Assembly: GCF_023035815.1 (NCBI RefSeq)
Contig: NZ_CP073166.1
Span: 1-24,401, forward strand
DNA from: Borrelia parkeri
Lineage (GTDB): Bacteria; Spirochaetota; Spirochaetia; Borreliales; Borreliaceae
DNA length: 24,401 bases
Direction of reading: 5' to 3'
The position numbers and the translations under genes are program-made. The notes under the pieces are model-generated. The model was not told the DNA's origin, did no database searches, and saw nothing but the letters and a program-made list of their open reading frames with translations. How positions within the stretch are numbered: position 1 is the stretch's first letter; every line of letters begins with the position of its first letter. Below, in pieces: positions 1 through 6,908 of the stretch.

Positions 1-26
1 ATTATAATTTGTTAATAGTATAGAAT
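1..26. other. Hairpin telomere core, ResT-type boxes
   Basis: The end carries TATAAT at 3-8 (box 1-like) and TTAATAGTATA at 12-22 (box 3-like). Known Borrelia telomeres have this arrangement, and the telomere resolvase ResT recognises it. The first eight bases, ATTATAAT, are self-complementary, as expected where the two strands join at a hairpin tip. Whether a few terminal bases are missing cannot be judged. Confidence 0.75.
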
Positions 27-40
27 GTTTATCCATTTAT

Positions 41-197
41 ATAACTCATAAGTTTCCACATATAACTCATAAGTTTGCTACTAAAAATTAATAGTTTACA
101 CAAAAAACTCATAAGTTTAATTTACCTTTTTATACAAAATTAATAGTTTGCATAAAAAACTCAATAGTTGCTTTAAAAAAATATATAGTTACCTCCT
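41..197. repeat. 21-bp phased repeat array, left telomere
   Basis: Seven degenerate 21-bp units start at 41, 62, 83, 104, 135, 156 and 177. Each contains an AGTT core (at 51, 72, 93, 114, 145, 166, 187). Units 1, 2, 4 and 6 have the dyad AACTNNNNAGTT; units 3 and 5 have AATTAATAGTTT; unit 7 is the weakest. Spacing is exactly 21 within each group, and the groups of four and three are separated by 31. All cores therefore fall on one face of the helix. Function is unknown; binding sites for a telomere protein or a regulator of the adjacent gene are possible. Confidence 0.85.
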
Positions 198-234
198 CTC
201 TTTGCTAGATTAATAGTATTATATTTATATATAT

Positions 235-996
235 ATGTTCTCTCTAAAAAATTTATTTACTAATAATATACCTTATATCCCTATTCATAAAATTAATCCT
301 GATGAATTTATTCTCATTAGTAATTATCTTATTCTCTCTTCTAGCACTATTCACAATTTACTCGGCATTATTATGGCTTCCGGCATACCTTTAACACATC
401 TAAAAGATCCTTTTATCAAAATATTTTATACTTTTAATAACAATATTATTACTTATACATTAAGTAATGGTCTACAGTTTCAACAATATTCTTTACTCGA
501 ACCCAATGTTATTGCTACTTCCATTATTAAAAATTTAAATAAAAATATTTTATCTTCTATTCATGCATACAAAATTAACTACATCGCTAAAAATATATTC
601 AACTTCTCTATCACTACAAAACATATAATTTCTATCTACTCTTTGATTGCTAAGTCTAAAATTACCTTCAATAATATCTATTACAATAATACTCATCTCA
701 ATATCCTATTAGATAATCAACCTTGTATACTAGACTTATACGAAAAAATAAACTATATTAAGTCTTTTAACAGACTAAAACTTAATAAAAATAACCTAGA
801 TCCATTTAAAAACCATACTAATAAAACTCTCTCTACTATTGCTTCTCTGGTTGAATCTTTCTTCCTTGATCAAACATCAAACAAAAACCTACATACCCTC
901 AAATCTTATATTAATCTACACCTCAAACAACTTGGTATACCTTATAAATCTACTAATAGATTGCAAAAACTACTATTATCTCATATATTTTTGTAA
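235..996 (+). CDS. Unrecognised telomere-proximal protein, left copy (253 aa)
   Basis: I do not recognise this family. It is a 253-residue protein rich in Asn, Ile, Leu, Lys, Ser and Tyr, with no signal peptide, lipobox or clear membrane segment. The middle alternates hydrophobic and Asn/Lys-rich stretches. It starts about 40 bases after the 21-bp array and reads inward. No ribosome site is visible before the ATG; the preceding bases are an AT run, so the mRNA may be leaderless or the true start may differ. A near-identical copy sits inverted at 23410-24168 with five residue differences, including one missing Ile. The coding strand is clearly poorer in G than in C, the reverse of the plus-strand maintenance genes. 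The frame being kept open in both copies argues for a real gene, although recent copying between ends would also explain it. Confidence 0.7.
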   Translation: MFSLKNLFTNNIPYIPIHKINPDEFILISNYLILSSSTIHNLLGIIMASGIPLTHLKDPFIKIFYTFNNNIITYTLSNGLQFQQYSLLEPNVIATSIIKNLNKNILSSIHAYKINYIAKNIFNFSITTKHIISIYSLIAKSKITFNNIYYNNTHLNILLDNQPCILDLYEKINYIKSFNRLKLNKNNLDPFKNHTNKTLSTIASLVESFFLDQTSNKNLHTLKSYINLHLKQLGIPYKSTNRLQKLLLSHIFL

Positions 997-1179
997 TTAT
1001 ACATTGTACATTTTTGTGACATCTCTTTAAAAAAAATACATAAAAGAAAATAAATTTGTTCACTCAGCAGCAACTATGTACAAATTGATAATAATATATT
1101 GCTTGTACTATTGTAATGAAAACCTAAAAAAATTTTTTTCGACCCCCTAGCTTAATATCAATTAGTAAAAACTAACTTC

Positions 1180-1209
1180 ATACTCAGTATCACTAAAGAT
1201 ACTGAGTAT
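1180..1209. other. Hairpin between telomeric gene and first vlp
   Basis: A 12-bp perfect inverted repeat, ATACTCAGTATC and its complement, encloses a 6-base loop. It lies between the converging telomeric gene and first vlp gene. No strong T run follows on either strand, so it may be a weak bidirectional terminator or a protein site. Confidence 0.6.
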
Positions 1210-1219
1210 TTAGATAAAA

Positions 1220-1237
1220 AAGCAGGAATTCCTGCTT
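1220..1237 (-). terminator. Terminator of the first vlp gene
   Basis: AAGCAGGAATTCCTGCTT is perfectly self-complementary. Read on the minus strand it lies about 35 bases after the vlp stop and runs into a stretch of T residues, as expected of an intrinsic terminator with a short AATT loop. Its sequence differs from the hairpin used after most other vlp genes. Confidence 0.7.
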
Positions 1238-1271
1238 GTAAAAACTTATTCCAATGAATAACCACACTATA

Positions 1272-2309
1272 TTACTTAGCTTTCACTACACTACTGGAAT
1301 CTTCTTTTATGCAATCATCAACATCTTTTAAACATTTATCAACTGTTCTTCTTACAATAGATACTATCTCATTTACAGTTTTACCAACTACTCCTATTAA
1401 TACTGCATTTATTCCTTCTTTTGGTGCATCATTAGCCTTGGTTGCCAATTTACCATCTTTAGCCATTGCTCTCAATGCTAAACCTGCTGCTATTGCTGAT
1501 GCATTTGTTTGAACATGAGTAGCATTCCCGTTACTCTTATTAGCAATTGCAATTTCAAAAGCATTTGTTGCAGCAGTAATTTGGCCAGCAGGTTTACTTG
1601 TATCCTTAACTGCTTCAATTGCTGCTAATATATCTGCACCACTAGCTGCAATTACTGCTTTACTAGCTCCGCTTAGTGCCTTGGCATCAGTAACATTAGC
1701 AGTAGCATTAAATAAATTTCCAACTTCTTTAGAATCCTCAATCTGCTTATTAGCATTTCCTTTTAGATCAACACCAACTTCCTTTGCTGCCTCATAGATC
1801 ATACTAATCCCTTCAACAAGACCCTTAACGCTTGCTGCATCTGCTTTCTCTGCATCCTCAGTATCACCAACATTACCACCAACTTTACCATTAGCACTAC
1901 CAGTAGCATCCTTAATTTTACTTGCTCCTTCAACTATCTTTCTTAAAGTATCAATTGCCTTATTAATTGTACTTTCAGCTTTATCTTTTATTAAATTAAA
2001 CTGCTCATTTCCCTTTAGCTCTTCTAACTTATCTTTAGCTATTTTCACTGCTTCTCCAACCTTACCCAATCGTTCTCCTACTGCTTTTTTAGTTGTATCT
2101 GCAGTAAGACCAAATGCTTCTTTTAGTAAATTTCCAAAAGAAACAAAAGCATCCAAAAATAATTGTCTTGAGCTTGCAATTACTTCACTTAAACTTCCAG
2201 TCCCTTTCTCTGAACCAGTCTTCCCAGCATCAGCAGCCTGTTGTCCACTGCCACAGCTAAGAAGTAAAAATAAAGTCATTAATAACGCACAAAAAGTAAT
2301 TCTTTTCAT
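1272..2309 (-). CDS. vlp: Variable large protein (Vlp) lipoprotein, telomere-facing copy
   Basis: This is a 345-residue Vlp surface lipoprotein, the family that covers relapsing-fever spirochaetes and changes to evade antibodies. The start chosen is MKRITF, preceded by GAGG nine bases upstream. An in-frame ATG five codons earlier overlaps that site and is less likely. The signal peptide ends in LLLSC, giving acylated Cys19. ASGADILAAI (~222-231) and the [20 protein letters not shown] block (~272-291) match the conserved parts of VlsE/Vlp, the latter being the IR6 counterpart. Unusually, the C-terminus has two extra cysteines in CLKDVDDC. The N-terminal type (LFLDAFVSFGNLLKEAFGLTAD) occurs nowhere else in the window. 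It is the vlp closest to a telomere, is transcribed toward it, and has its own terminator. The upstream ~200 bases resemble those of the next vlp. Confidence 0.93.
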   Translation of the reverse strand: MKRITFCALLMTLFLLLSCGSGQQAADAGKTGSEKGTGSLSEVIASSRQLFLDAFVSFGNLLKEAFGLTADTTKKAVGERLGKVGEAVKIAKDKLEELKGNEQFNLIKDKAESTINKAIDTLRKIVEGASKIKDATGSANGKVGGNVGDTEDAEKADAASVKGLVEGISMIYEAAKEVGVDLKGNANKQIEDSKEVGNLFNATANVTDAKALSGASKAVIAASGADILAAIEAVKDTSKPAGQITAATNAFEIAIANKSNGNATHVQTNASAIAAGLALRAMAKDGKLATKANDAPKEGINAVLIGVVGKTVNEIVSIVRRTVDKCLKDVDDCIKEDSSSVVKAK

Positions 2310-2424
2310 TATCACGTGCCTCATTTTTTACTCAAAGGGGCAAGATGGTTAACAAACTTTGAATAAGCATAAAAACAAAAACTAAAAGTATAGGCACTAT
2401 AATCTTACAGAGATTGAGCATAAT

Positions 2425-2451
2425 ATAACAATTAATATTGATAATTGTTAT
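2425..2451. other. Inverted repeat upstream of first vlp
   Basis: ATAACAATTA and TAATTGTTAT form a 10-bp inverted repeat around a 7-base loop. It lies between the end of the bdr gene and the vlp start, about 115 bases before the vlp ATG. It could be a terminator for bdr or an operator in the vlp leader. The equivalent position before the second vlp does not keep it. Confidence 0.5.
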
Positions 2452-2527
2452 TAATGAATAATTAAATGATTTTGTAAAAAAACAATTGATATGTAATCAA
2501 TTAAATAAGGGAGATAATCAAATAAAT

Positions 2528-3190
2528 TTACTTATTCAACAATGAATAGACTATGGACATTAATGTTAAAAATATTCCTATATTAAGGGTAATAAGGGTT
2601 CCAAACATCCAATTATGTAGTCTTGATGTACTTTTAAATTCAGATGCGGTTTTATCAAGTTTACTATCAAGCTCCACCCTATTAATTTCCATATCTTTTC
2701 TAACAAGAGAAACCTCATTTCTAACGTTATCAATCTTGGTATCAAGTTCATTGAATTTAGTATCAATCTTAGTATCAAGTTCATTGAATTTAGTATCTAT
2801 CTTAGTATTAAGATTATTCTCAACAGTATCAATCTTATTATCCAGATCTTTAATATCAGATTTTAATTCACCTCTGACTGTATCTATTTTGTTATCTAGG
2901 TCTTTAATGTCTGATTTTAATTCACTTCTGACTGTATCTATTTTGTTATCTAGGTCCCTAATATCAGATTTTAAGGTTGCCTCAACCCTTTGAATCTCAG
3001 TTTGTAAGGTTGCTTCTACCTTTTCAAGCTTAAGGTTAAAAGTAGTCTCTAAATACTCAATATCCTTGTAAGTCAGTTCATTTTTATAATATCTGTAAGA
3101 TAAATCAATAGCAATATCTCTATTTATACCAGCTCTAGTAAGTTCTGCTATAACCATTTGTTGAGTAATAACAGGTTGTGCAAGTCCCAT
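2528..3190 (-). CDS. bdr: Bdr repeat-motif membrane protein
   Basis: This is a 220-residue Bdr (Borrelia direct repeat) protein. The conserved N-terminus MGLAQPVITQQMVIAEL and the AGINRDIAIDLSYRYYKNEL segment are diagnostic. The middle (about 55-185) is made of KIDTVRSEL- and KFNELDTKID-type repeats, predicted coiled coil. The last ~30 residues (LHNWMFGT, then a hydrophobic run, ending SLLNK) look like a membrane anchor with little outside it. Bdr function is not established; family members are inner-membrane proteins with phosphorylation-like KID motifs. An AAGGAG ribosome site precedes the start. The C-terminus matches the 4786-5439 copy, not the two right-hand bdr genes, so this pair arose by local duplication. 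Confidence 0.93.
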   Translation of the reverse strand: MGLAQPVITQQMVIAELTRAGINRDIAIDLSYRYYKNELTYKDIEYLETTFNLKLEKVEATLQTEIQRVEATLKSDIRDLDNKIDTVRSELKSDIKDLDNKIDTVRGELKSDIKDLDNKIDTVENNLNTKIDTKFNELDTKIDTKFNELDTKIDNVRNEVSLVRKDMEINRVELDSKLDKTASEFKSTSRLHNWMFGTLITLNIGIFLTLMSIVYSLLNK

Positions 3191-3210
3191 AAGAATCTCC
3201 TTATATGATT

Positions 3211-3239
3211 ATTATATAATATTTTAACTGTTATAGGAA
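3211..3239 (-). promoter_or_regulatory. Candidate promoter of bdr (copy A)
   Basis: On the minus strand, TATAAT (3211-3216) lies 17 bases from a weak -35, TTCCTA (3234-3239). The same pair with the same spacing is present upstream of the second bdr despite divergence around it, which supports function. Confidence 0.55.
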
Positions 3240-3408
3240 CCTTACTTTAGTAAAATGTGACCTAAGAAGGTCCCTAACTATAACATAAAGTATTTAGTCT
3301 GTTTTTTTTATCTTACCAAAATCTCAAATGCAGTCTTACAATCAATCTGTTGTTGAATGATTTCTATTAATACTATTTAGACCTGAGTATTATTATGAAT
3401 AGTAAAAA

Positions 3409-3443
3409 AGGAAAACAATTCTCATGAAGAGAAGAGTTTCCCT
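3409..3443 (-). terminator. Intergenic vlp hairpin 1
   Basis: AGGAAAAC pairs with GTTTCCCT (one mismatch) around an inner TTCTC/GAGAA stem. On the minus strand it follows the 3479 vlp stop by about 36 bases and runs into six T residues, a good intrinsic terminator. It is one of nine related hairpins, each after a vlp coding end. Confidence 0.7.
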
Positions 3444-3478
3444 CAAATGACTTTATTTAGATTATTTAATTAGATAAT

Positions 3479-4570
3479 TTATTTAGTAACAGTAGGTTGA
3501 GTAGTCGTACTAGCTTCAGTTGATTCAGTAGTAGTCTCAGAGTACTGTATTCCTTTAACTGCTTCTCTTACTTTATCTAGATTGATTGATACTGTTTTCC
3601 TAATTATCACGTCGATGACTCCTAATACCTTATTTACAGCACTTACAGCTGCCGCCTTAACAATATCTTTATCAGCAGCATTAGCACTAAATTTACCATC
3701 TTTAATCATAGCTTTAAGAGCAACAGCAGCTGCTAAGTCTGCATTAGTAGCCGCCTTAGCACCATTATTGCCATTAGCATTACCACCAGTAGCTAATGCC
3801 CCAGCATCATTATTAGCATCTGCGGTCAGAACAGCAGATGTGATCTTAGCATTTTTAACCTTGTCAATCATTGCCCATGGGTCTGCCTTAGTTATCTCAT
3901 CAGCTAGTTTAGAACCAGCACCAGCACCAGCACCAGCACCATTATTACCACCAAGTGCGGCAGTGGCAGTAGCATCAGCAGCTGCTGCTCCAGTACCACC
4001 GTCATTCCCTTTTTCAATCTTTACACCAGACTTTTCGGCAGTCTCAATTATAGCTTTAACTTCTTTAATAATAGTTTCAACGCTATCTTTATCGGCAGCT
4101 ACTGCAGCACCAGCTGCATTATCACCAATATCAGTAGCACTATCATTAGTTACCCCAGCAAGTTTAGTTAGAGCGGCAACTAGTTTTTCAAAAACTCCAT
4201 TTGCACCTTTAATTGCACCCTTAACAGCTTCAATTGTACTGCCATTAGCATTTTTTGCTTCAGATATTTTACTTGATAGCTCATTTAATTTATTCTTAGT
4301 AGTTGTAAGTCCATCTCCTATAGTCTTAAAGTGTTCACCAACTTTACTTCTCTTATCACCCGATTTAACTGCTGTAAATCCAAAAGCATCCCCAATAGCA
4401 TTACCAAAAAAGCCAAAAATCTCGTAAAACCCATGACCTATTTTGATAAGTGAATCAAAGAAAGAAATTTTAGATTCAGCAGCCAATTTCTCAGCCTGAA
4501 GTTGTCCACTTCCACAGCTAAGAAGTAAAAATAAAGTCATTAATAACGCACAAAAAGTAATTCTTTTCAT
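3479..4570 (-). CDS. vlp: Variable large protein (Vlp), GHGFYEIFG type
   Basis: This is a 363-residue Vlp lipoprotein. The frame is open 32 codons further upstream, but the start is placed at MKRITF because of the GGAGG nine bases before it and the conserved 5' block. Signal peptide with lipobox LLLSC, Cys19. The mature N-terminus contains [19 protein letters not shown], shared only with the truncated cassette at 14048-15058. A Gly-Ala repeat (GAGAGAGAG) in the middle comes from a hexanucleotide tract. The IR6-like block [20 protein letters not shown] lies at ~278-297. The C-terminus is a Thr/Ser-rich tail. It is followed by an intergenic hairpin. The leader of ~215 bases to the upstream bdr resembles that of the first vlp. 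Confidence 0.92.
   Translation of the reverse strand: MKRITFCALLMTLFLLLSCGSGQLQAEKLAAESKISFFDSLIKIGHGFYEIFGFFGNAIGDAFGFTAVKSGDKRSKVGEHFKTIGDGLTTTKNKLNELSSKISEAKNANGSTIEAVKGAIKGANGVFEKLVAALTKLAGVTNDSATDIGDNAAGAAVAADKDSVETIIKEVKAIIETAEKSGVKIEKGNDGGTGAAAADATATAALGGNNGAGAGAGAGSKLADEITKADPWAMIDKVKNAKITSAVLTADANNDAGALATGGNANGNNGAKAATNADLAAAVALKAMIKDGKFSANAADKDIVKAAAVSAVNKVLGVIDVIIRKTVSINLDKVREAVKGIQYSETTTESTEASTTTQPTVTK
3914..3940. repeat. Hexanucleotide microsatellite in vlp
   Basis: About 4.5 perfect copies of ACCAGC run in frame through the vlp, encoding alternating Gly and Ala. Unit number can change without breaking the frame, so it may add length variation to this exposed part of the protein. 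Confidence 0.85.
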
Positions 4571-4785
4571 TATCACGTGCCTCCTTATTACCTCAAGTAG
4601 CAAAATGGTTAACAACCTTTGAACAAAATAAAAAAAGCTAAAAGCATAGATACTGTAACCTTGCAAAAACTAAATACAATGAGAAAATTAGCAGATATTA
4701 ATTGTCTCTAACAAAAAATTAAATAATTTTCTAAAAAAATAACTGATATGTAGTCAAAAAAAGAAAAGGTTTAATTAATTTAAAT

Positions 4786-5439
4786 TCATTTATTCAACAA
4801 TGAATAAACTATGGACATTAATGTTAAAAATATTCCTATATTTAGGGTAATAATGGTACCAAACATCCAACCATGAAGTCTTAATGTACTTTTAAGTTCC
4901 ATTTTGTTAACATCAATCTTATTATCAAGTTCATTGAATTTAGTATCAATCTTATTATCAAGGTCTTTAATGTCAGATTTTAATTCACTTCTAACTGTAT
5001 CAATCTTAGTATTAAGATTATTCTCAACAGAATCGATTTTGGTATCCAAGTCTTTAATGTCAGATTTTAATTCACTTCTAACTGTATCAATCTTAGTATT
5101 AAGATTATTCTCAACAGAATCAATTTTGGTATCAAGGTCTTTAATGTCAGATTTTAATTCACTTCTAACTGTATCAATCTTGTTATCAAGTTCATTGAAT
5201 TTAGTATCAATTTTAGTATCCAGATCAGTTTTGCTTGATTTAATCTCAGCTTGTAAGAGTGCTTCAACTTTTTCAAGCTTAAGGTTAAAAGTAGTCTCTA
5301 AATACTCAATATCCTTGTGTGTAAGCTCATTTTTATAATATCTGTAAGAGAGATCAATAGCAATATCTCTATTTATACCAGCTTTAGTAAGTTCTGCTAT
5401 AACCATTTGTTGAGTAATAACTGGTTGAGCAAGTCCCAT
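4786..5439 (-). CDS. bdr: Bdr repeat-motif membrane protein
   Basis: A 217-residue Bdr protein with the family N-terminus (MGLAQPVITQQ...AGINRDIAIDLSYRYYKNEL). The central region contains two tandem copies of a 29-residue unit (KSDIKDLDTKIDSVENNL followed by NTKIDTVRSEL), visible as 87-bp direct repeats. This equals one 18-residue plus one 11-residue element. The C-terminal hydrophobic anchor (LHGWMFGTIITLNIGIFL...) is nearly that of the 2528-3190 copy. AAGGAG precedes the ATG. Likely an inner-membrane coiled-coil protein; the specific role of Bdr is unknown. Confidence 0.93.
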   Translation of the reverse strand: MGLAQPVITQQMVIAELTKAGINRDIAIDLSYRYYKNELTHKDIEYLETTFNLKLEKVEALLQAEIKSSKTDLDTKIDTKFNELDNKIDTVRSELKSDIKDLDTKIDSVENNLNTKIDTVRSELKSDIKDLDTKIDSVENNLNTKIDTVRSELKSDIKDLDNKIDTKFNELDNKIDVNKMELKSTLRLHGWMFGTIITLNIGIFLTLMSIVYSLLNK

Positions 5440-5459
5440 AAAAATCTCCTTATATAATT

Positions 5460-5488
5460 ATTATATAATATCTTAAGTGTTATAGGAA
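5460..5488 (-). promoter_or_regulatory. Candidate promoter of bdr (copy B)
   Basis: TATAAT (5460-5465, minus strand) and TTCCTA (5483-5488) are separated by 17 bases, exactly as upstream of the first bdr. Confidence 0.55.
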
Positions 5489-5658
5489 CCTTATTTTAGT
5501 AAAATGTGATTTAAAAGGGTCCCTAAATCTAAAATAAAGTATTTAGTCTATTTTTTTTAGTTTATCAAAAAGCTGAAATGAAATCTTACCATCAATCCGT
5601 TGTTAAAGGATAGCTATCAATACTATTTAGACCTGAGTATTATTACAGATAGTAAAAA

Positions 5659-5694
5659 AGGAAAACGAATCTCATGAAGAGAAATAGTTTTCCT
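5659..5694 (-). terminator. Intergenic vlp hairpin 2
   Basis: AGGAAAAC and GTTTTCCT form a perfect outer stem around a shorter TCTC/GAGA stem. It lies downstream of the 5738 vlp and continues into a run of T on the minus strand. Confidence 0.7.
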
Positions 5695-5737
5695 CAAATG
5701 ACTTTATTTAGTTATGTTTATTGTTATTAATTTTTAA

Positions 5738-6787
5738 CTAGTCCTTCTTAGTTTCAGAGGTTGTATTATCAGTAGTTGCAGGAGCAGCAGTAGAATTAAT
5801 ATTCATAGCATCCTTAACAGTCTTAAGCCCTGTATTAATAGTATTTCTTATTGCTATTGTGAGAGTATCCAACGCCTTAGTAACAGCACTTACAGCTGCC
5901 CCCTTAATTTCAGCCGCATAATCATCATGACCACCAGCTTCACCACCAGGAAATTTACCATTTTTAGCCATTGCTCTCAGTGCTATACCTCCCGCTACAA
6001 CTGCATCCTTAGCATTAGTAGCATCAGCTGCATTAGCAGCATTATTTTTAGCCAACTTGGCAGCTTTGCCTGCATCACCTTTAGAAATGGCTTGTAGTAT
6101 ATCAGCGCCAGTTACAGCACCAACAGCCTTAGCAGCATCGGTACCTGATTTTTTTGAATCAGCAGCAATAGCAGTATTACCAAACAACTTAGCTGCACCA
6201 TCATTATTCCCTCTTGCGCTACCATCTTCAGCTTTTTTATCAGTACCAGCATCAACACTTCCTATATTTTTAAGCACTACATTTACAATCGTTCCAACCC
6301 CCTCACTAAGCAACTTAACCGAAGCTTCTTCAGCAAAAGCACCAACAACTGTTTGAGCAGCAACATTAGCAATTGGGTTATTATCAGAACCAATAGCCTC
6401 ACTAGCAGTCTTAGCCCCCTGGATTATCTTATCAAGAGTATTAGTAATTAGAGCTTTTACAGCGGTATCAGTAGCCTCTGAATTAGGATTATTTTCAGAT
6501 TTCATATCAGCAACAATTTTTTCAAGTTTATTCTTAGTTCCTTGTACAGTATCATGAATGGTCTGAAAGTAGTTTCCAACATCAGACTTCTTAGTATTAG
6601 TATTAAACCCTAAAACCCCTCCAAGCATATCAGCAAAGGAAGTAAAAACATTTAAGAAGTCATTACTTAAACTAATAATAGATTTTAAGAATCTACTCTG
6701 AGGATCCTCAGTCTTAGTACTGCCACTCCCACAACTAAGAAGTAAAAATAAAGTCATTAATAATGCACAAAAAGTAATTCTTTTCAT
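5738..6787 (-). CDS. vlp: Variable large protein (Vlp), [11 protein letters not shown] type
   Basis: A 349-residue Vlp lipoprotein with Cys19 after LLLS. As in the first vlp, an in-frame ATG five codons upstream is disfavoured because it overlaps the GAGG site. Mature N-terminus: [20 protein letters not shown], then [16 protein letters not shown]. Central [14 protein letters not shown] and the IR6-like [19 protein letters not shown] (~261-279) match VlsE invariant parts. The C-terminal tail is Thr-rich and ends SETKKD. Its closest relatives here are the 11666-12751 gene and the decayed cassette at 16389-16893. From the middle onward it is also very like the 6909 and 10464 genes, which have a different N-terminus; this indicates mosaic exchange. 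Confidence 0.93.
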   Translation of the reverse strand: MKRITFCALLMTLFLLLSCGSGSTKTEDPQSRFLKSIISLSNDFLNVFTSFADMLGGVLGFNTNTKKSDVGNYFQTIHDTVQGTKNKLEKIVADMKSENNPNSEATDTAVKALITNTLDKIIQGAKTASEAIGSDNNPIANVAAQTVVGAFAEEASVKLLSEGVGTIVNVVLKNIGSVDAGTDKKAEDGSARGNNDGAAKLFGNTAIAADSKKSGTDAAKAVGAVTGADILQAISKGDAGKAAKLAKNNAANAADATNAKDAVVAGGIALRAMAKNGKFPGGEAGGHDDYAAEIKGAAVSAVTKALDTLTIAIRNTINTGLKTVKDAMNINSTAAPATTDNTTSETKKD

Positions 6788-6832
6788 TATCACGTGCCTC
6801 ATTTTTTACTCAAGGGAAAAGACATAAATAAA

Positions 6833-6869
6833 AGGAAAACGAATCTCAGGAAGAGAGAAGAGTTTCCCT
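6833..6869 (-). terminator. Intergenic vlp hairpin 3
   Basis: AGGAAAAC and GTTTCCCT (one mismatch) flank an inner TCTC/GAGAG pairing. It follows the 6909 vlp and precedes the 5738 gene's 5' block, with a short T run on the minus strand. Confidence 0.6.
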
Positions 6870-6908
6870 TAAATGACTTTATTTAGTTATGTTTTATTAA
6901 TAATTTTT

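Larger units (their letters stand above)
1..1138. repeat. Left inverted terminal repeat (linear plasmid end)
   Basis: This stretch is repeated in inverted orientation at the right end of the window. The first ~190 bases are identical by eye. Beyond that there are only a few substitutions, a 1-base indel near 195 and a 3-base indel in the gene it carries. Similarity fades around 1130. It holds the telomere boxes, a 21-bp repeat array, one gene, and about 140 bases of non-coding DNA after that gene. Borrelia linear plasmids end in covalently closed hairpins with inverted terminal sequence, so this is read as a true replicon end rather than a transposon end. No transposase is present. Confidence 0.93.
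2325..3443 (-). repeat. vlp-leader/bdr duplication, copy A
   Basis: This block holds the vlp leader, bdr, the bdr upstream region and the vlp-type hairpin. It is repeated with moderate divergence at 4571-5694. Matching landmarks include the GTTAACCA vlp leader motif, a T run after bdr, the bdr promoter, an ACTATTTAGACCTGAGTATT element and the AGGAAAAC hairpin. The arrangement implies a past tandem duplication of a vlp-bdr unit. Confidence 0.8.
4571..5694 (-). repeat. vlp-leader/bdr duplication, copy B
   Basis: Second copy of the block at 2325-3443, with the same order: vlp leader, bdr, bdr promoter, conserved ACTATTTAGACCTGAGTATT element and AGGAAAAC hairpin. Divergence is spread throughout, so the duplication is not recent. 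Confidence 0.8.

Noticed and set aside
41..197. 21-bp array read as a CRISPR
   Set aside because: Units are contiguous and degenerate, with no unique spacers and no cas genes.
839..1030. 63-codon frame overlapping the telomeric gene (mirrored at 23376-23567)
   Set aside because: It is out of frame with the longer gene, has no ribosome site, and is conserved only because the whole terminal repeat is.
1..1138. Terminal inverted repeats read as a large insertion sequence
   Set aside because: No transposase lies between them, and the ends carry Borrelia telomere boxes and a self-complementary terminus.
3582..4427. Long open frames on the plus strand opposite vlp genes (also near 10351-11238, 1309-1512, 13179-13637)
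   Set aside because: They are antisense to clear Vlp genes with strong codon bias; the translations are low-complexity Ala/Ser/Leu mirrors without ribosome sites.
4571..4666. N-terminal extensions of several vlp frames (for example 32 codons before MKRITF)
   Set aside because: They run through the conserved non-coding leader and ribosome site; the lipoprotein signal begins at MKRITF in every copy.
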